Assembly (NCBI GenBank): GCA_044353905.1
Contig: JBILBA010000008.1
Span: 1-47,854 of the forward strand
DNA: 47,854 bases
Direction of reading: 5' to 3'
DNA from: MWH-TA3 sp044353905
GTDB lineage: Bacteria; Actinomycetota; Actinomycetes; Actinomycetales; Microbacteriaceae
Under the pieces are notes generated by a model. The model was not told the DNA's origin. It ran no database searches and was given only the letters and a program-made list of their open reading frames with translations. The position numbers were made by a program, and so were the translations under genes. Below are positions 32,978-40,826 of this stretch, in pieces; the stretch's first letter is position 1; the number at the start of each line of letters is the position of its first letter.

Positions 32978-35744
32978 CGTCATCGACCGATTGCGCAGCG
33001 TCAATCGTGCGGTGTGGGGTTCAATTCTTGCGGTCGCTGCGCTCCTTGTTTCAGTGATTTTGATGATTCTGCCGTTGTCGACGACCTCGGCTACCTATCA
33101 ATGGAACCCGTCAAACTCTTCTGATTCGGGGGCTTTCCCTCTTGATCGAAGTTGGCCACAGTCGATGGTGGTCGATGCAACGTTCCGTTGTGATGACGTC
33201 GACCGGGTTGTTCTCAGCACGGGCGGTTTCCAACTTTCGTGCCAGAAAAATGCCATCGTGGCAAAATCGGGCAAAACCATCCTCGGTCCCGTGAATGGCA
33301 CCGATGGCGATTCCATCCGTTTTGCGTTCACCGGTGAGACAGGTGACGCGGTATTGTCCAATCTCACGACAGACGAGTCATCCTCGAAGCAATTGAAGTT
33401 CTCCAACTTCCCGATCGTCCACAAACTTGCTTCTCTAACTCCAATACGCGATGAGTTGGCCGTTACCGTTACCGCGCGACCATCTTCTTTGGATTTTGAC
33501 ATTCGACGGTGGCTGCTTGCTGGACTGGCGATAGGTCTCGCAATCGGAGCAGCGTTCGCTTTTCGACGTGCCGTGTCGGCAGAAGAAGGGCGACCCACGT
33601 CGCTTCGCAGGTTCTGGCCCCACAACGTCAGTGTTCTCGCCGCACTGGGCATCGCCGCGTTGGGTGTTCCGATGTTCTTTGACGACGGATGGGTGATACA
33701 ACGAGTCACTCAGTTCCTTCACACCGGGTACTTCGGTGACTTCTATTACCACTCGAACGGCTGGCTACCTCAGGGGTTCCTGACCGAGTTCGTGCTGAGC
33801 CTGTTCATCGGTAATGATTTCAGTTACCTGGGGCTTCGCATGGTCATTGTTATTGTCCTGTGGCTTTCGTGGCTGGTCGTTTTGGCCGCCGCAGTCAGGC
33901 TTAGGGAAAGCATTACGCCACTCACCGTGTGGCTCGCGGCGACGGTTTATGTGTCCGTCGCTGCGGTGTTTGGCACTTCGCTGCGCGCCGAAAGTTGGGT
34001 TGGTTTGTTTACGGCGTCGTGCTTGTACTTCATCGTTCGCTACCTGGCGTCCAACTCAACGCCTCATCTGTTCGCGGCTGGTGCTTTTGCTGGACTCGCT
34101 GCCGCTGCACACCAGTCCGGATTTGTCGCTTTTGTGGGATTTCTCGTCTTGGTCGCATATTCCCTCCACAAAGCACGTTGGCGTCCAACCCTCGAATTGT
34201 TCGTCGTCGGGACCGCCGTACTTGCTTCCACACTCGCATTCTTCTTCGTTGGCTACGACCTCACGACCGTCATCGCTGGCGCACGGGAATTCAGTGGGGA
34301 CGCCTATTCGAATCGCCTGGATGAGTTCTTCCGAATCGGCCAGTTTGCGGGTAACTCGATCAGTGGCGCACGACGATTCGCAGTCGTCGTAATCGTTGCG
34401 GTACTTGCGCTAGCCCTGTCGTCGGTGAGGCAATTGCGCGGAATAAATCAACAGATGTTGATTATTCTGCTTCTGTCCCCCATCGGATTGTTGCTGACCT
34501 CCAGTAAATGGGGATGGCACATCGCAGTCTTGGCTGTTCCGGCAGCACTATTGACGTTGATTTTGGTCCGATTTGACAAGCCGGATGAACAATGGGCGCG
34601 GCCGCGGTTCGTCGTGATGTTGCCTGTCCTGGCAATGCTGGCGGGTGTTTCGCTCGCACAGATGGGTCGTTGGGGCTCTCTCGACCACTCGACACTCACG
34701 TGGAGTCGTTTCAGCGAACGGGTTGCGGGACCAGATACACAATGGTGGTGGTTGGGTGCCATAGTGCTTCTGATCGTCATCGGAGGCGTTCTCGATCAGC
34801 GTTCGCTGGAACGAGGTAAACCGCGAGCTCTAGGTGCTTCCATCGCTGTTTTCGGACTCCTGTTACCCAGCGCAGCTTCGGGTGCGTGGATTTTTGCGGA
34901 TACTTATCTGGCCAAAACGGATGACAGGCTGGGATGGACAATTCTCGGTCAGAACGTTGATGAGTTAACCCGCCTCAACTCTGGTGCGTGTGGTTCGCTG
35001 GGAACGGCCAAATCCTTCACAACCGGGGTCAAACCCCTTGCCGCCATTCCCAATGGCAGTAAACGTCAATTGTTGATGCAGCCGACCGGAACAGAGGGAC
35101 TCGGCTTCGACGGCGTCGACGGGTGGCAGACCGTGCCGGGCGATCAATCGGCGGTTTCGTCCCAGAGTTATGTACTCCCCCCGACCCATGATGCCAAGTC
35201 CACCTACGCCCTCTGGTTCAATTTCGCTCAAAACGAGCGCGATTTCGCTGCCTCGATTGACATTGTTGCTATACAAGCTAATGAACAGACCGTCGTCCGA
35301 AATCTCGATGTGGGAAGTTCTCCTAAGCAGTGGATGTGGTCAAAGATAGAGTTTTCACTGCCCGACGATTCTCAATCAGTGCGGGTCGTCGTCACGACTG
35401 ACGCTGAGATGCCGTTCGTCGTTACCCAGCCAGTCATCGACCTCAAAGACACTGCTGCAAACGTGCTGAGTGCGGGAACGGTGTTTGTCGGACCCAGCAC
35501 GTTGCCATCAGTACCTTGCGCCCAACTTCCGTCGGCCTCCGAGGGACTGTTCCCGGCGACACCCTTTATCGTTTTGGAAACAGACACCAGGAACTTCCTG
35601 TTTAGCTACTTCCCCCTCGAAAGCTTGTCCATCACCGAGTTGAACGAGACGCGCAGAGGAGTCCCGGGGATCGGAAAGGTCGAGTACGACAGCGCCGACT
35701 CGCTCACCAGCTCGGTGGCGGTTACGTCAATAGTCCCCGATTAG
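32970..35744 (+). CDS. GT-C membrane glycosyltransferase resembling Emb arabinosyltransferases
   Basis: A 924-residue protein laid out like EmbA/B/C. It has an N-terminal helix (about residues 16-35), a beta-rich extracytoplasmic domain up to about 175 and a block of about 10-13 helices (about 181-655). The acidic FFDDGW motif at residues 237-241 sits in the first large loop, where GT-C enzymes carry their catalytic Asp. A long C-terminal extracytoplasmic domain follows, beginning near TILGQNVDELTR with two later jelly-roll-like stretches. Emb enzymes use decaprenyl-phosphoryl-arabinose to extend arabinans. Use of arabinose here is not proven; another polyprenyl-linked sugar is possible. The ATG is inside the end of the fusion gene, so the two are coupled. 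Confidence 0.75.
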   Translation: MSDVIDRLRSVNRAVWGSILAVAALLVSVILMILPLSTTSATYQWNPSNSSDSGAFPLDRSWPQSMVVDATFRCDDVDRVVLSTGGFQLSCQKNAIVAKSGKTILGPVNGTDGDSIRFAFTGETGDAVLSNLTTDESSSKQLKFSNFPIVHKLASLTPIRDELAVTVTARPSSLDFDIRRWLLAGLAIGLAIGAAFAFRRAVSAEEGRPTSLRRFWPHNVSVLAALGIAALGVPMFFDDGWVIQRVTQFLHTGYFGDFYYHSNGWLPQGFLTEFVLSLFIGNDFSYLGLRMVIVIVLWLSWLVVLAAAVRLRESITPLTVWLAATVYVSVAAVFGTSLRAESWVGLFTASCLYFIVRYLASNSTPHLFAAGAFAGLAAAAHQSGFVAFVGFLVLVAYSLHKARWRPTLELFVVGTAVLASTLAFFFVGYDLTTVIAGAREFSGDAYSNRLDEFFRIGQFAGNSISGARRFAVVVIVAVLALALSSVRQLRGINQQMLIILLLSPIGLLLTSSKWGWHIAVLAVPAALLTLILVRFDKPDEQWARPRFVVMLPVLAMLAGVSLAQMGRWGSLDHSTLTWSRFSERVAGPDTQWWWLGAIVLLIVIGGVLDQRSLERGKPRALGASIAVFGLLLPSAASGAWIFADTYLAKTDDRLGWTILGQNVDELTRLNSGACGSLGTAKSFTTGVKPLAAIPNGSKRQLLMQPTGTEGLGFDGVDGWQTVPGDQSAVSSQSYVLPPTHDAKSTYALWFNFAQNERDFAASIDIVAIQANEQTVVRNLDVGSSPKQWMWSKIEFSLPDDSQSVRVVVTTDAEMPFVVTQPVIDLKDTAANVLSAGTVFVGPSTLPSVPCAQLPSASEGLFPATPFIVLETDTRNFLFSYFPLESLSITELNETRRGVPGIGKVEYDSADSLTSSVAVTSIVPD

Positions 35745-35754
35745 TTGACGGAAA

Positions 35755-36828
35755 CTACTCCCCGCTAATCAGAAGAATGGCCTTCAGTCCCTCTTTCCCG
35801 ATGTCGTGAAGAGATGATGTCTGGTACACGATGCTCAGTTTGCCGCCGAGCCCTCGGACGCGCGACGTGACCTCTTCGTCCCAGAACCACCGGGTATCGC
35901 CGGAAGCAAAACAGCAAGGGTCCTGGGTGTTGTACACAAGCGTCGCAGTGCGATTTGGATGGGACATAAGAACGTAAAGGTCGTCGTAATCTAGCTGACC
36001 CGCGATACCCGGCAGTGTTTGCTCACGGTCGACAGATTCCGTAGGAGTCCAGGCGGCCATAGGTGCCGATCCAGCGATCGAGACCGAACTGTCTATTCGG
36101 GTATCAATCGCTGCAGCGAGAACCGCTGTCCAGCCGCCACCGCTCAGTCCGGACATTTGGATATGCCAATTGGGGTGACGCGCAGAGAACTCTTCAACAG
36201 TATGAAAAACAGGTTGAAGATAAAATTTTAGCTCGGATGATGGCGTCGACCGCGGTAGCTTCTCAAAATCATCATGGGTCGAAAGGACCACGTCGCCGAC
36301 CGTCACGGCGGACTCGTTGGGCGGATAGAGCGGCATCGCGATGATCGCGACGGTATGTCCCACAGAGAGGAGTGAATTGATACTGGGGACCAGGTCTGGA
36401 GTGAACACGGAAGGTCCGGCATGCCCGCGATGATACATGGTGATGACTCTGCGCGCGTGAGTCGGCGTGATCAGGGTAATCAGGGATGTCAGCCCAACCT
36501 CCATGGTGACCGTCAGTTCTTCAACTTGGGCAACGTTGTCAAACATGCCACAAAAGATGTTGGATTTCTGTGGGCAGTCGATCCTCTCGAGACTACGAGA
36601 GCTATTCGACAAGATGGAACTTTTGCCAAAAATTTGTCCTGTCACAAATGCTCGAGCACTGTGAGCCTCATCTGCAGTGGTCACCTGCAGTCCGCCCACT
36701 GCTAATGTAGGGGGCTGTAGCTGGAACCCGATTACGCCAAGGACAGCAAGAGCCAGACTTAAAATCCCGGCAACAATTGGCCGAGTCGCCCACCAACTGT
36801 CGGGCCCGTTGGTTTTGAAAAAGGGCAT
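35755..36828 (-). CDS. Membrane-anchored alpha/beta hydrolase
   Basis: A 357-residue protein with an N-terminal membrane helix (about residues 17-36) and an alpha/beta-hydrolase-like domain probably outside the cell. The nucleophile elbow is SGLSGGGW (Gly227-x-Ser229-x-Gly231). TQDP at Asp303 and SLHDIG at His341 are candidate acid and base. YHRGHAG at residues 132-138 matches the oxyanion-side strand. A substrate such as an acyl group on the glycan is suggested by the flanking acyltransferase gene but not shown. It converges on the Emb-like gene with 10 bases between. The ATG follows TAGACT by six bases, predicting a leaderless mRNA. Confidence 0.72.
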   Translation of the reverse strand: MPFFKTNGPDSWWATRPIVAGILSLALAVLGVIGFQLQPPTLAVGGLQVTTADEAHSARAFVTGQIFGKSSILSNSSRSLERIDCPQKSNIFCGMFDNVAQVEELTVTMEVGLTSLITLITPTHARRVITMYHRGHAGPSVFTPDLVPSINSLLSVGHTVAIIAMPLYPPNESAVTVGDVVLSTHDDFEKLPRSTPSSELKFYLQPVFHTVEEFSARHPNWHIQMSGLSGGGWTAVLAAAIDTRIDSSVSIAGSAPMAAWTPTESVDREQTLPGIAGQLDYDDLYVLMSHPNRTATLVYNTQDPCCFASGDTRWFWDEEVTSRVRGLGGKLSIVYQTSSLHDIGKEGLKAILLISGE

Positions 36829-36834
36829 GGAGTG

Positions 36835-36840
36835 AGTCTA
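36835..36840 (-). promoter_or_regulatory. Leaderless -10 box (TAGACT) of the hydrolase gene
   Basis: TAGACT on the minus strand, six bases (CACTCC) before the ATG at 36828. A TATAAG box in the other orientation (36860-36865) serves the divergent acyltransferase, so the two promoters lie within about 30 bases. Confidence 0.5.
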
Positions 36841-36859
36841 TGCCCCGAGAGATAGAGAT

Positions 36860-36865
36860 TATAAG
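36860..36865 (+). promoter_or_regulatory. Possible -10 box (TATAAG) of the OafA-like acyltransferase gene
   Basis: TATAAG lies 15 bases before the ATG at 36881; with a start of transcription six to seven bases later the leader would be under 12 bases and lacks a clear Shine-Dalgarno sequence. Confidence 0.4.
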
Positions 36866-36880
36866 TTGGGAAAAACACAG

Positions 36881-37936
36881 ATGCAGTCCGCCAGTCCTCG
36901 CTCCCTGATTCTCGATGCGATTCGAATTTTTGCTGCCGGATGGGTTCTCGTTTACCACTGGAACGGCGGAAGTGGTTATCTCCAATACATGGATTGGCAA
37001 TTTCCCATCCACCAGTTTCCTGGTTGGTTTGACGAGTTTGCGAGAACGGGGTTTCTCGGTGTGGATGTTTTCTTCGTCCTAAGCGGCGCTGTCATTGGGC
37101 GAAGTGCGATCCACAAATCATGGGATCTGTTTGCCCGAAGTCGATTGCTTCGGCTGTTTCCGGCATTTGTTCTGGTGACACTTCTTACGATGGCGGTGAC
37201 CGGTTATGCCTCCAGCGTTGAAGTCACTACCGACCACACGCTTTCCCTGTTTGGCCTGTTCTTCTGGGTGGGGGGCGAATCACCCGTTGGCCCCAGCTGG
37301 ACGCTGGCCTTCGAAGTCGGTTTTTATGCGCTCATCGCACTTGCAATTGCTCGTTACAAAGTTCTCGACACCAACACGCTCGTCCGCCTGACCGACATTT
37401 ACGTTCTGTTTCTTGTCGCGACCTGGACATTCGACAACCAGCTGATCCAGCTCTTGTCACTCAACCAATTTGCGGCACAGTTTGCACTCGGGTTGTACCT
37501 CGCGCAGTCGACTACCAGAGAATCTGCACGAGCTAACACGATTCGCATCATCGTCGCGTCTGTCCTGTCGGTCGTGCTGATTTCTCGTCGGTTAGAAGTG
37601 ACCATGGTTGATCCCACGATGCGACTGAATGTCGCCGTTGCCGTGGTTACTGGAATGGTTTTCCTTGTCCTGCTATCCCATCGCATGATGGAGAACGGAA
37701 ACCAACCTCGATGGAGTCGGTCGTTATCAACGCTGTCGTTGATGACATACCCTTTTTACCTCCTGCACCAAGAGGTCGGGCTGAACGGGATCGTCTTTTT
37801 CCATTGGGCGGGTATGGGCACGGCAATGGCAATGGCCTCCAGCCTCGCGGGTGTTGTCTTACTGAGTTATCTTTCCGTCAAGTTTTTCGAACCGTATGCT
37901 CGACAACAAATAGCCCGCTGGATGCGCTGGCTGTGA
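36881..37936 (+). CDS. Acyltransferase-3 family membrane protein (OafA/YrhL-like)
   Basis: A 351-residue integral membrane protein with about ten helices, of the acyltransferase-3 family that O-acylates surface polysaccharides or other glycans. The N-terminal block LDAIRIFAAGWVLVYHW with the family His, then FLGVDVFFVLSGAVIG and ARSRLLRLFPAFVLV, are classic. The ATG at 36881 was chosen because the TTG five codons upstream lies next to a TATAAG -10 box and would precede the expected transcription start. It closes the glycan locus and is convergent with leuA across a 120-base gap. Confidence 0.85.
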   Translation: MQSASPRSLILDAIRIFAAGWVLVYHWNGGSGYLQYMDWQFPIHQFPGWFDEFARTGFLGVDVFFVLSGAVIGRSAIHKSWDLFARSRLLRLFPAFVLVTLLTMAVTGYASSVEVTTDHTLSLFGLFFWVGGESPVGPSWTLAFEVGFYALIALAIARYKVLDTNTLVRLTDIYVLFLVATWTFDNQLIQLLSLNQFAAQFALGLYLAQSTTRESARANTIRIIVASVLSVVLISRRLEVTMVDPTMRLNVAVAVVTGMVFLVLLSHRMMENGNQPRWSRSLSTLSLMTYPFYLLHQEVGLNGIVFFHWAGMGTAMAMASSLAGVVLLSYLSVKFFEPYARQQIARWMRWL

Positions 37937-37960
37937 CGCACGAATAGCTGAGGAGCAGTT

Positions 37961-38008
37961 AGCGATCACGTTCACGTTGCCGTCGATTGGCAATCGCTAT
38001 CGATCGCT
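37961..38008. other. Nested inverted repeats between the acyltransferase and leuA 3' ends
   Basis: AGCGATC (37961-37967) pairs with GATCGCT (38002-38008), and inside it TTGCC (37977-37981) pairs with GGCAA (37989-37993). The structure lies in the only gap between two convergent genes, where a bidirectional terminator would be expected, but there is no U-run. Seen directly; the function is inferred weakly. Confidence 0.35.
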
Positions 38009-38056
38009 CAGCATCCGTTAGCACGGTCACAACAACTCGGTTCAAGGCGCAAGTGT

Positions 38057-39799
38057 CTAGACGCTCGTGCGAGCCCGAACCGACCGATTCACCGCCGACA
38101 CGATTGCCTTGAGTGACGCGGTCGAGATGTCACCGTCGATGCCGACTCCCCACAAGGTTTGACCGTCGACCTCGAGTTCGACATAGGCGGCGGCAAGCGC
38201 GTCACCAGAGGCGCTGAGGGCGTGCTCGACATAGTCGAAGAGGCGAATCTCATGGCCCTGCCCAGCCATGACCGAGAGGAACGCGGCTACCGGGCCGTTC
38301 CCGACCGCCTGAAGGGAATCGGTCGATTCGCCGACGCGCAGATTCACATCGAGCGTGCTCTCGCCGGACATGTCCGACGCGGTGCGGGTGCCCATGAGTT
38401 CGTAACGCCCCCACTTGTCGTCCGCGGCGGCTGACGGCAGGTATTCGTCCATGAAGATCGCCCAGATCTCGTCACTCGAGACCTCGCCTCCCTCGGTGTC
38501 GGTCTTACCCTGCACAACACCCGAGAATTCGATTTGAAGTTTGCGGGGCAGGTCGAGGTTGTGGTCGGCCTTCAGAAGGTATGCAACACCGCCCTTGCCC
38601 GACTGCGAATTCACGCGGATGACCGCTTCGTAGGACCGGCCCACGTCTTTGGGATCGATCGGAAGGTACGGAACGCCCCACTCGACGTCGTTGACGTTTT
38701 TGCCCTCGGCGATCGCCTGAGCGTCCATCGCCTCGAAGCCCTTTTTGATGGCGTCTTGGTGCGAGCCCGAGAACGCCGTGTACACCAGGTCGCCGGCCCA
38801 CGGGCTGCGCTCGTGGACTTTCAACTGGTTGCAATATTCGGCGGTACGACGAATCTCGTCGAGGTTCGAAAAGTCGATTTGCGGGTCTATCCCCTGTGTG
38901 AACAGGTTCAGGCCCAGCGCGACAAGGTCGACGTTTCCGGTGCGCTCGCCGTTCCCGAACAAGCATCCTTCGATGCGGTCAGCCCCGGCCATGTAACCCA
39001 ACTCGGCAGCGGCGATCGCCGTGCCGCGGTCGTTGTGCGGGTGCAACGACAGAATGACGTTCTCGCGGTGGTTCAGGTGGCGGCTCATCCACTCGATGCT
39101 GTCGGCATAGACGTTGGGCGACGCCATTTCGACGGTCGCCGGCAAGTTGATGATGACCTTACGGTCTGGAGTCGGCTCAAAGACTTCGAGCACCTGGTTA
39201 CAGATGTCGACAGCGAATTCGAGCTCGGTGCCGGTGTACGACTCGGGGGAATACTCGTAGAAGACATTCGTTCCGGGCAATTCGGATTCGAGCGAACGGC
39301 AAAGCCTGGCGCCCTCGAGTGCGATGTCGATGATCCCCTGTTTGTCGGTCTTGAACACGACGTCGCGCTGCAGAATGCTCGTCGAGTTGTAGAGGTGAAC
39401 AATCGCGTTCTTCGCCCCGTGAATCGATTCGTAGGTGCGGCGAATGAGGTGCTCGCGAGACTGGGTCAAGACCTGAATCGTGACATCGTCGGGGATCAGC
39501 CCTTCCTCGATGATGGTGCGGACAAAATCGAAGTCGGTCTGCGATGCCGAGGGGAACCCGACTTCGATTTCCTTGTAGCCCATCGACACAAGACGGTCGA
39601 ACATTACGCGCTTACGTTCGGGGCTCATCGGATCAATCAGGGCCTGGTTTCCATCACGAAGGTCGACCGCACACCAGCGCGGTGCGGTCGTGATTCGCTT
39701 GGTCGGCCACGTTCGATCGGGCAGTTCCACGGAGAAAGCCTCGTGGTACGGGCGGTAGCGATGCACGGGCATCGACGTCGGTTGCTGGTTGTTCTTCAC
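38057..39799 (-). CDS. leuA: 2-isopropylmalate synthase
   Basis: Condenses acetyl-CoA with 2-ketoisovalerate, the first committed step of leucine synthesis. The 580 residues fit the long actinobacterial type. The catalytic TIM barrel starts near residue 38 with WCAVDLRDGNQAL, followed by the metal-binding SLHPHNDRGTA and EGCLFGNGERTGNVD. The C-terminal LeuA dimer/allosteric domain (from about 440) should bind leucine for feedback inhibition. The GTG start is preceded by GAGGAG six bases upstream. A short leucine-rich leader peptide lies 65 bases before the start, indicating control by leucine supply. Confidence 0.97.
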   Translation of the reverse strand: MKNNQQPTSMPVHRYRPYHEAFSVELPDRTWPTKRITTAPRWCAVDLRDGNQALIDPMSPERKRVMFDRLVSMGYKEIEVGFPSASQTDFDFVRTIIEEGLIPDDVTIQVLTQSREHLIRRTYESIHGAKNAIVHLYNSTSILQRDVVFKTDKQGIIDIALEGARLCRSLESELPGTNVFYEYSPESYTGTELEFAVDICNQVLEVFEPTPDRKVIINLPATVEMASPNVYADSIEWMSRHLNHRENVILSLHPHNDRGTAIAAAELGYMAGADRIEGCLFGNGERTGNVDLVALGLNLFTQGIDPQIDFSNLDEIRRTAEYCNQLKVHERSPWAGDLVYTAFSGSHQDAIKKGFEAMDAQAIAEGKNVNDVEWGVPYLPIDPKDVGRSYEAVIRVNSQSGKGGVAYLLKADHNLDLPRKLQIEFSGVVQGKTDTEGGEVSSDEIWAIFMDEYLPSAAADDKWGRYELMGTRTASDMSGESTLDVNLRVGESTDSLQAVGNGPVAAFLSVMAGQGHEIRLFDYVEHALSASGDALAAAYVELEVDGQTLWGVGIDGDISTASLKAIVSAVNRSVRARTSV

Positions 39800-39803
39800 G
39801 GGT

Positions 39804-39918
39804 TTCTCCTCAGGTTACGGTTTCCGGCCAATGGGAGACTCCGCGACGAGTGGTGGCCTGGTAACTAGGACCCGTCGCGGCCGCTAAGAAGAAGACCGTT
39901 CAGCATGGTTTCAGGGTA
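39804..39918 (-). promoter_or_regulatory. leuA 5' leader: leader peptide, hairpin and a Leu-codon/Shine-Dalgarno pairing
   Basis: The leader contains, in order: a -10 box TACCCT (39913-39918), the leader peptide (39865-39906), an 11-bp hairpin with one G-U (39870-39880 with 39841-39851) whose loop contains the leader stop codon, and the leuA Shine-Dalgarno GAGGAGAA (39804-39811). The leader Leu codons CTTCTTCTT (39886-39894) can pair with that Shine-Dalgarno region over eight to nine base pairs including two or more G-U pairs. A ribosome stalled at Leu codons would free the Shine-Dalgarno. No U-run terminator was found. Elements are seen; mechanism is inferred. Confidence 0.65.
39865..39906 (-). 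CDS. leuL: leuA leader peptide, 13 residues
   Basis: A short frame, ATG to TAG, reads MLNGLLLSGRDGS: four leucines in thirteen residues, three of them in a row as CTT. The ATG lies exactly six bases after a TACCCT -10 box, so it is probably translated from a leaderless mRNA; no Shine-Dalgarno sequence is present. It ends 65 bases before leuA. Leucine-rich leader peptides ahead of leuA are known as attenuation devices in bacteria. Its role here as a leucine-tRNA sensor is inferred from position and codon content. Confidence 0.7.
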   Translation of the reverse strand: MLNGLLLSGRDGS

Positions 39919-39944
39919 ACACGATGAGTGCACTGACGGAGAAA

Positions 39945-40826
39945 TCAGAATCCGAGCTTGCCGAGCGCCTTAGGATCGCGTTGCCAGTCCTTGGCGATTG
40001 TGACGTGTAGGTCGAGATAGATTTTGGTGCCCAAGAGCGCCTCGATTTGCGGTCGCGATCGCTCACCAATCAGTCGCAACATCGAACCTCGATGTCCAAT
40101 GATGATGCCTTTTTGGCTGTCACGTTCGACGATGAGGGTGACAAACACTTTCGTGCGTCCGTTTTCACGCACGATATCCATGAGCGTCACGGCGAGCGAG
40201 TGCGGCAGTTCGTCGCTGAGCTCCTCGAGAACCGCCTCGCGCACGATTTCCGGGATACGGTTCTCGACCGACTCGTCTGACACCGAATCGTCTGGGTACA
40301 AGTGAAGCGATTCGGGCATGATCGGGATTATTGCGTCGAGGAATTCGTCAAGCCCGTCTGCGGTCACCGCACTGAGCGGAACGACGAGAGTCCAGTTGCG
40401 CAGTTCCCCCACTTCCGCCAATTTGTTGAGGACAGCGGTCGAGGACACCCGATCGGTCTTGGTCACAATCGCGACGACTTTGGCGCGAGGGTAGCGCGCC
40501 AGTTGCTCGAGGATAAAGAGGTCTCCCTTGCCGATCGCTTCGTCGGCGGGAAGGCACATCCCGATGACATCGACGTCCCCGAGTGTCGTTTCGACAAGCG
40601 CATTGAGTCGTTCACCCAGCAGTGTTCGCGGTCGATGCAGTCCTGGCGTGTCCACGATGATGAGTTGTCCATCACCGCGCGTGACGATCCCGCGGATGGT
40701 CTTGCGGGTAGTTTGTGGCTTAGACGAGGTGATGGCGATTTTCTCGCCAATCAGCGCGTTCATGAGTGTCGACTTGCCGACGTTCGGTCGTCCGACAAAC
40801 GAGATAAACCCGCTGCGTGAGGTCAC
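39945..40826 (-). CDS. era: GTPase Era
   Basis: Essential GTPase that binds the 3' end of 16S rRNA and assists 30S ribosome assembly. The 293-residue protein has G1 GRPNVGKST, G2 TTRKTIRG, G3 DTPG, G4 TKTD, and a C-terminal KH domain with GHRGSMLRLIG (its GxxG loop). Its length is normal. The GTG start overlaps the upstream CNNM/CBS gene by four bases. The gene order phoH-ybeY-CNNM/CBS-era ties it to ybeY, another ribosome maturation factor. Confidence 0.97.
   Translation of the reverse strand: MTSRSGFISFVGRPNVGKSTLMNALIGEKIAITSSKPQTTRKTIRGIVTRGDGQLIIVDTPGLHRPRTLLGERLNALVETTLGDVDVIGMCLPADEAIGKGDLFILEQLARYPRAKVVAIVTKTDRVSSTAVLNKLAEVGELRNWTLVVPLSAVTADGLDEFLDAIIPIMPESLHLYPDDSVSDESVENRIPEIVREAVLEELSDELPHSLAVTLMDIVRENGRTKVFVTLIVERDSQKGIIIGHRGSMLRLIGERSRPQIEALLGTKIYLDLHVTIAKDWQRDPKALGKLGF

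Noticed and set aside
38534..39868. A 444-codon open frame on the plus strand
   Set aside because: It lies opposite leuA, is rich in Val/Arg/Asp with no domain pattern, and follows from the codon bias of leuA.
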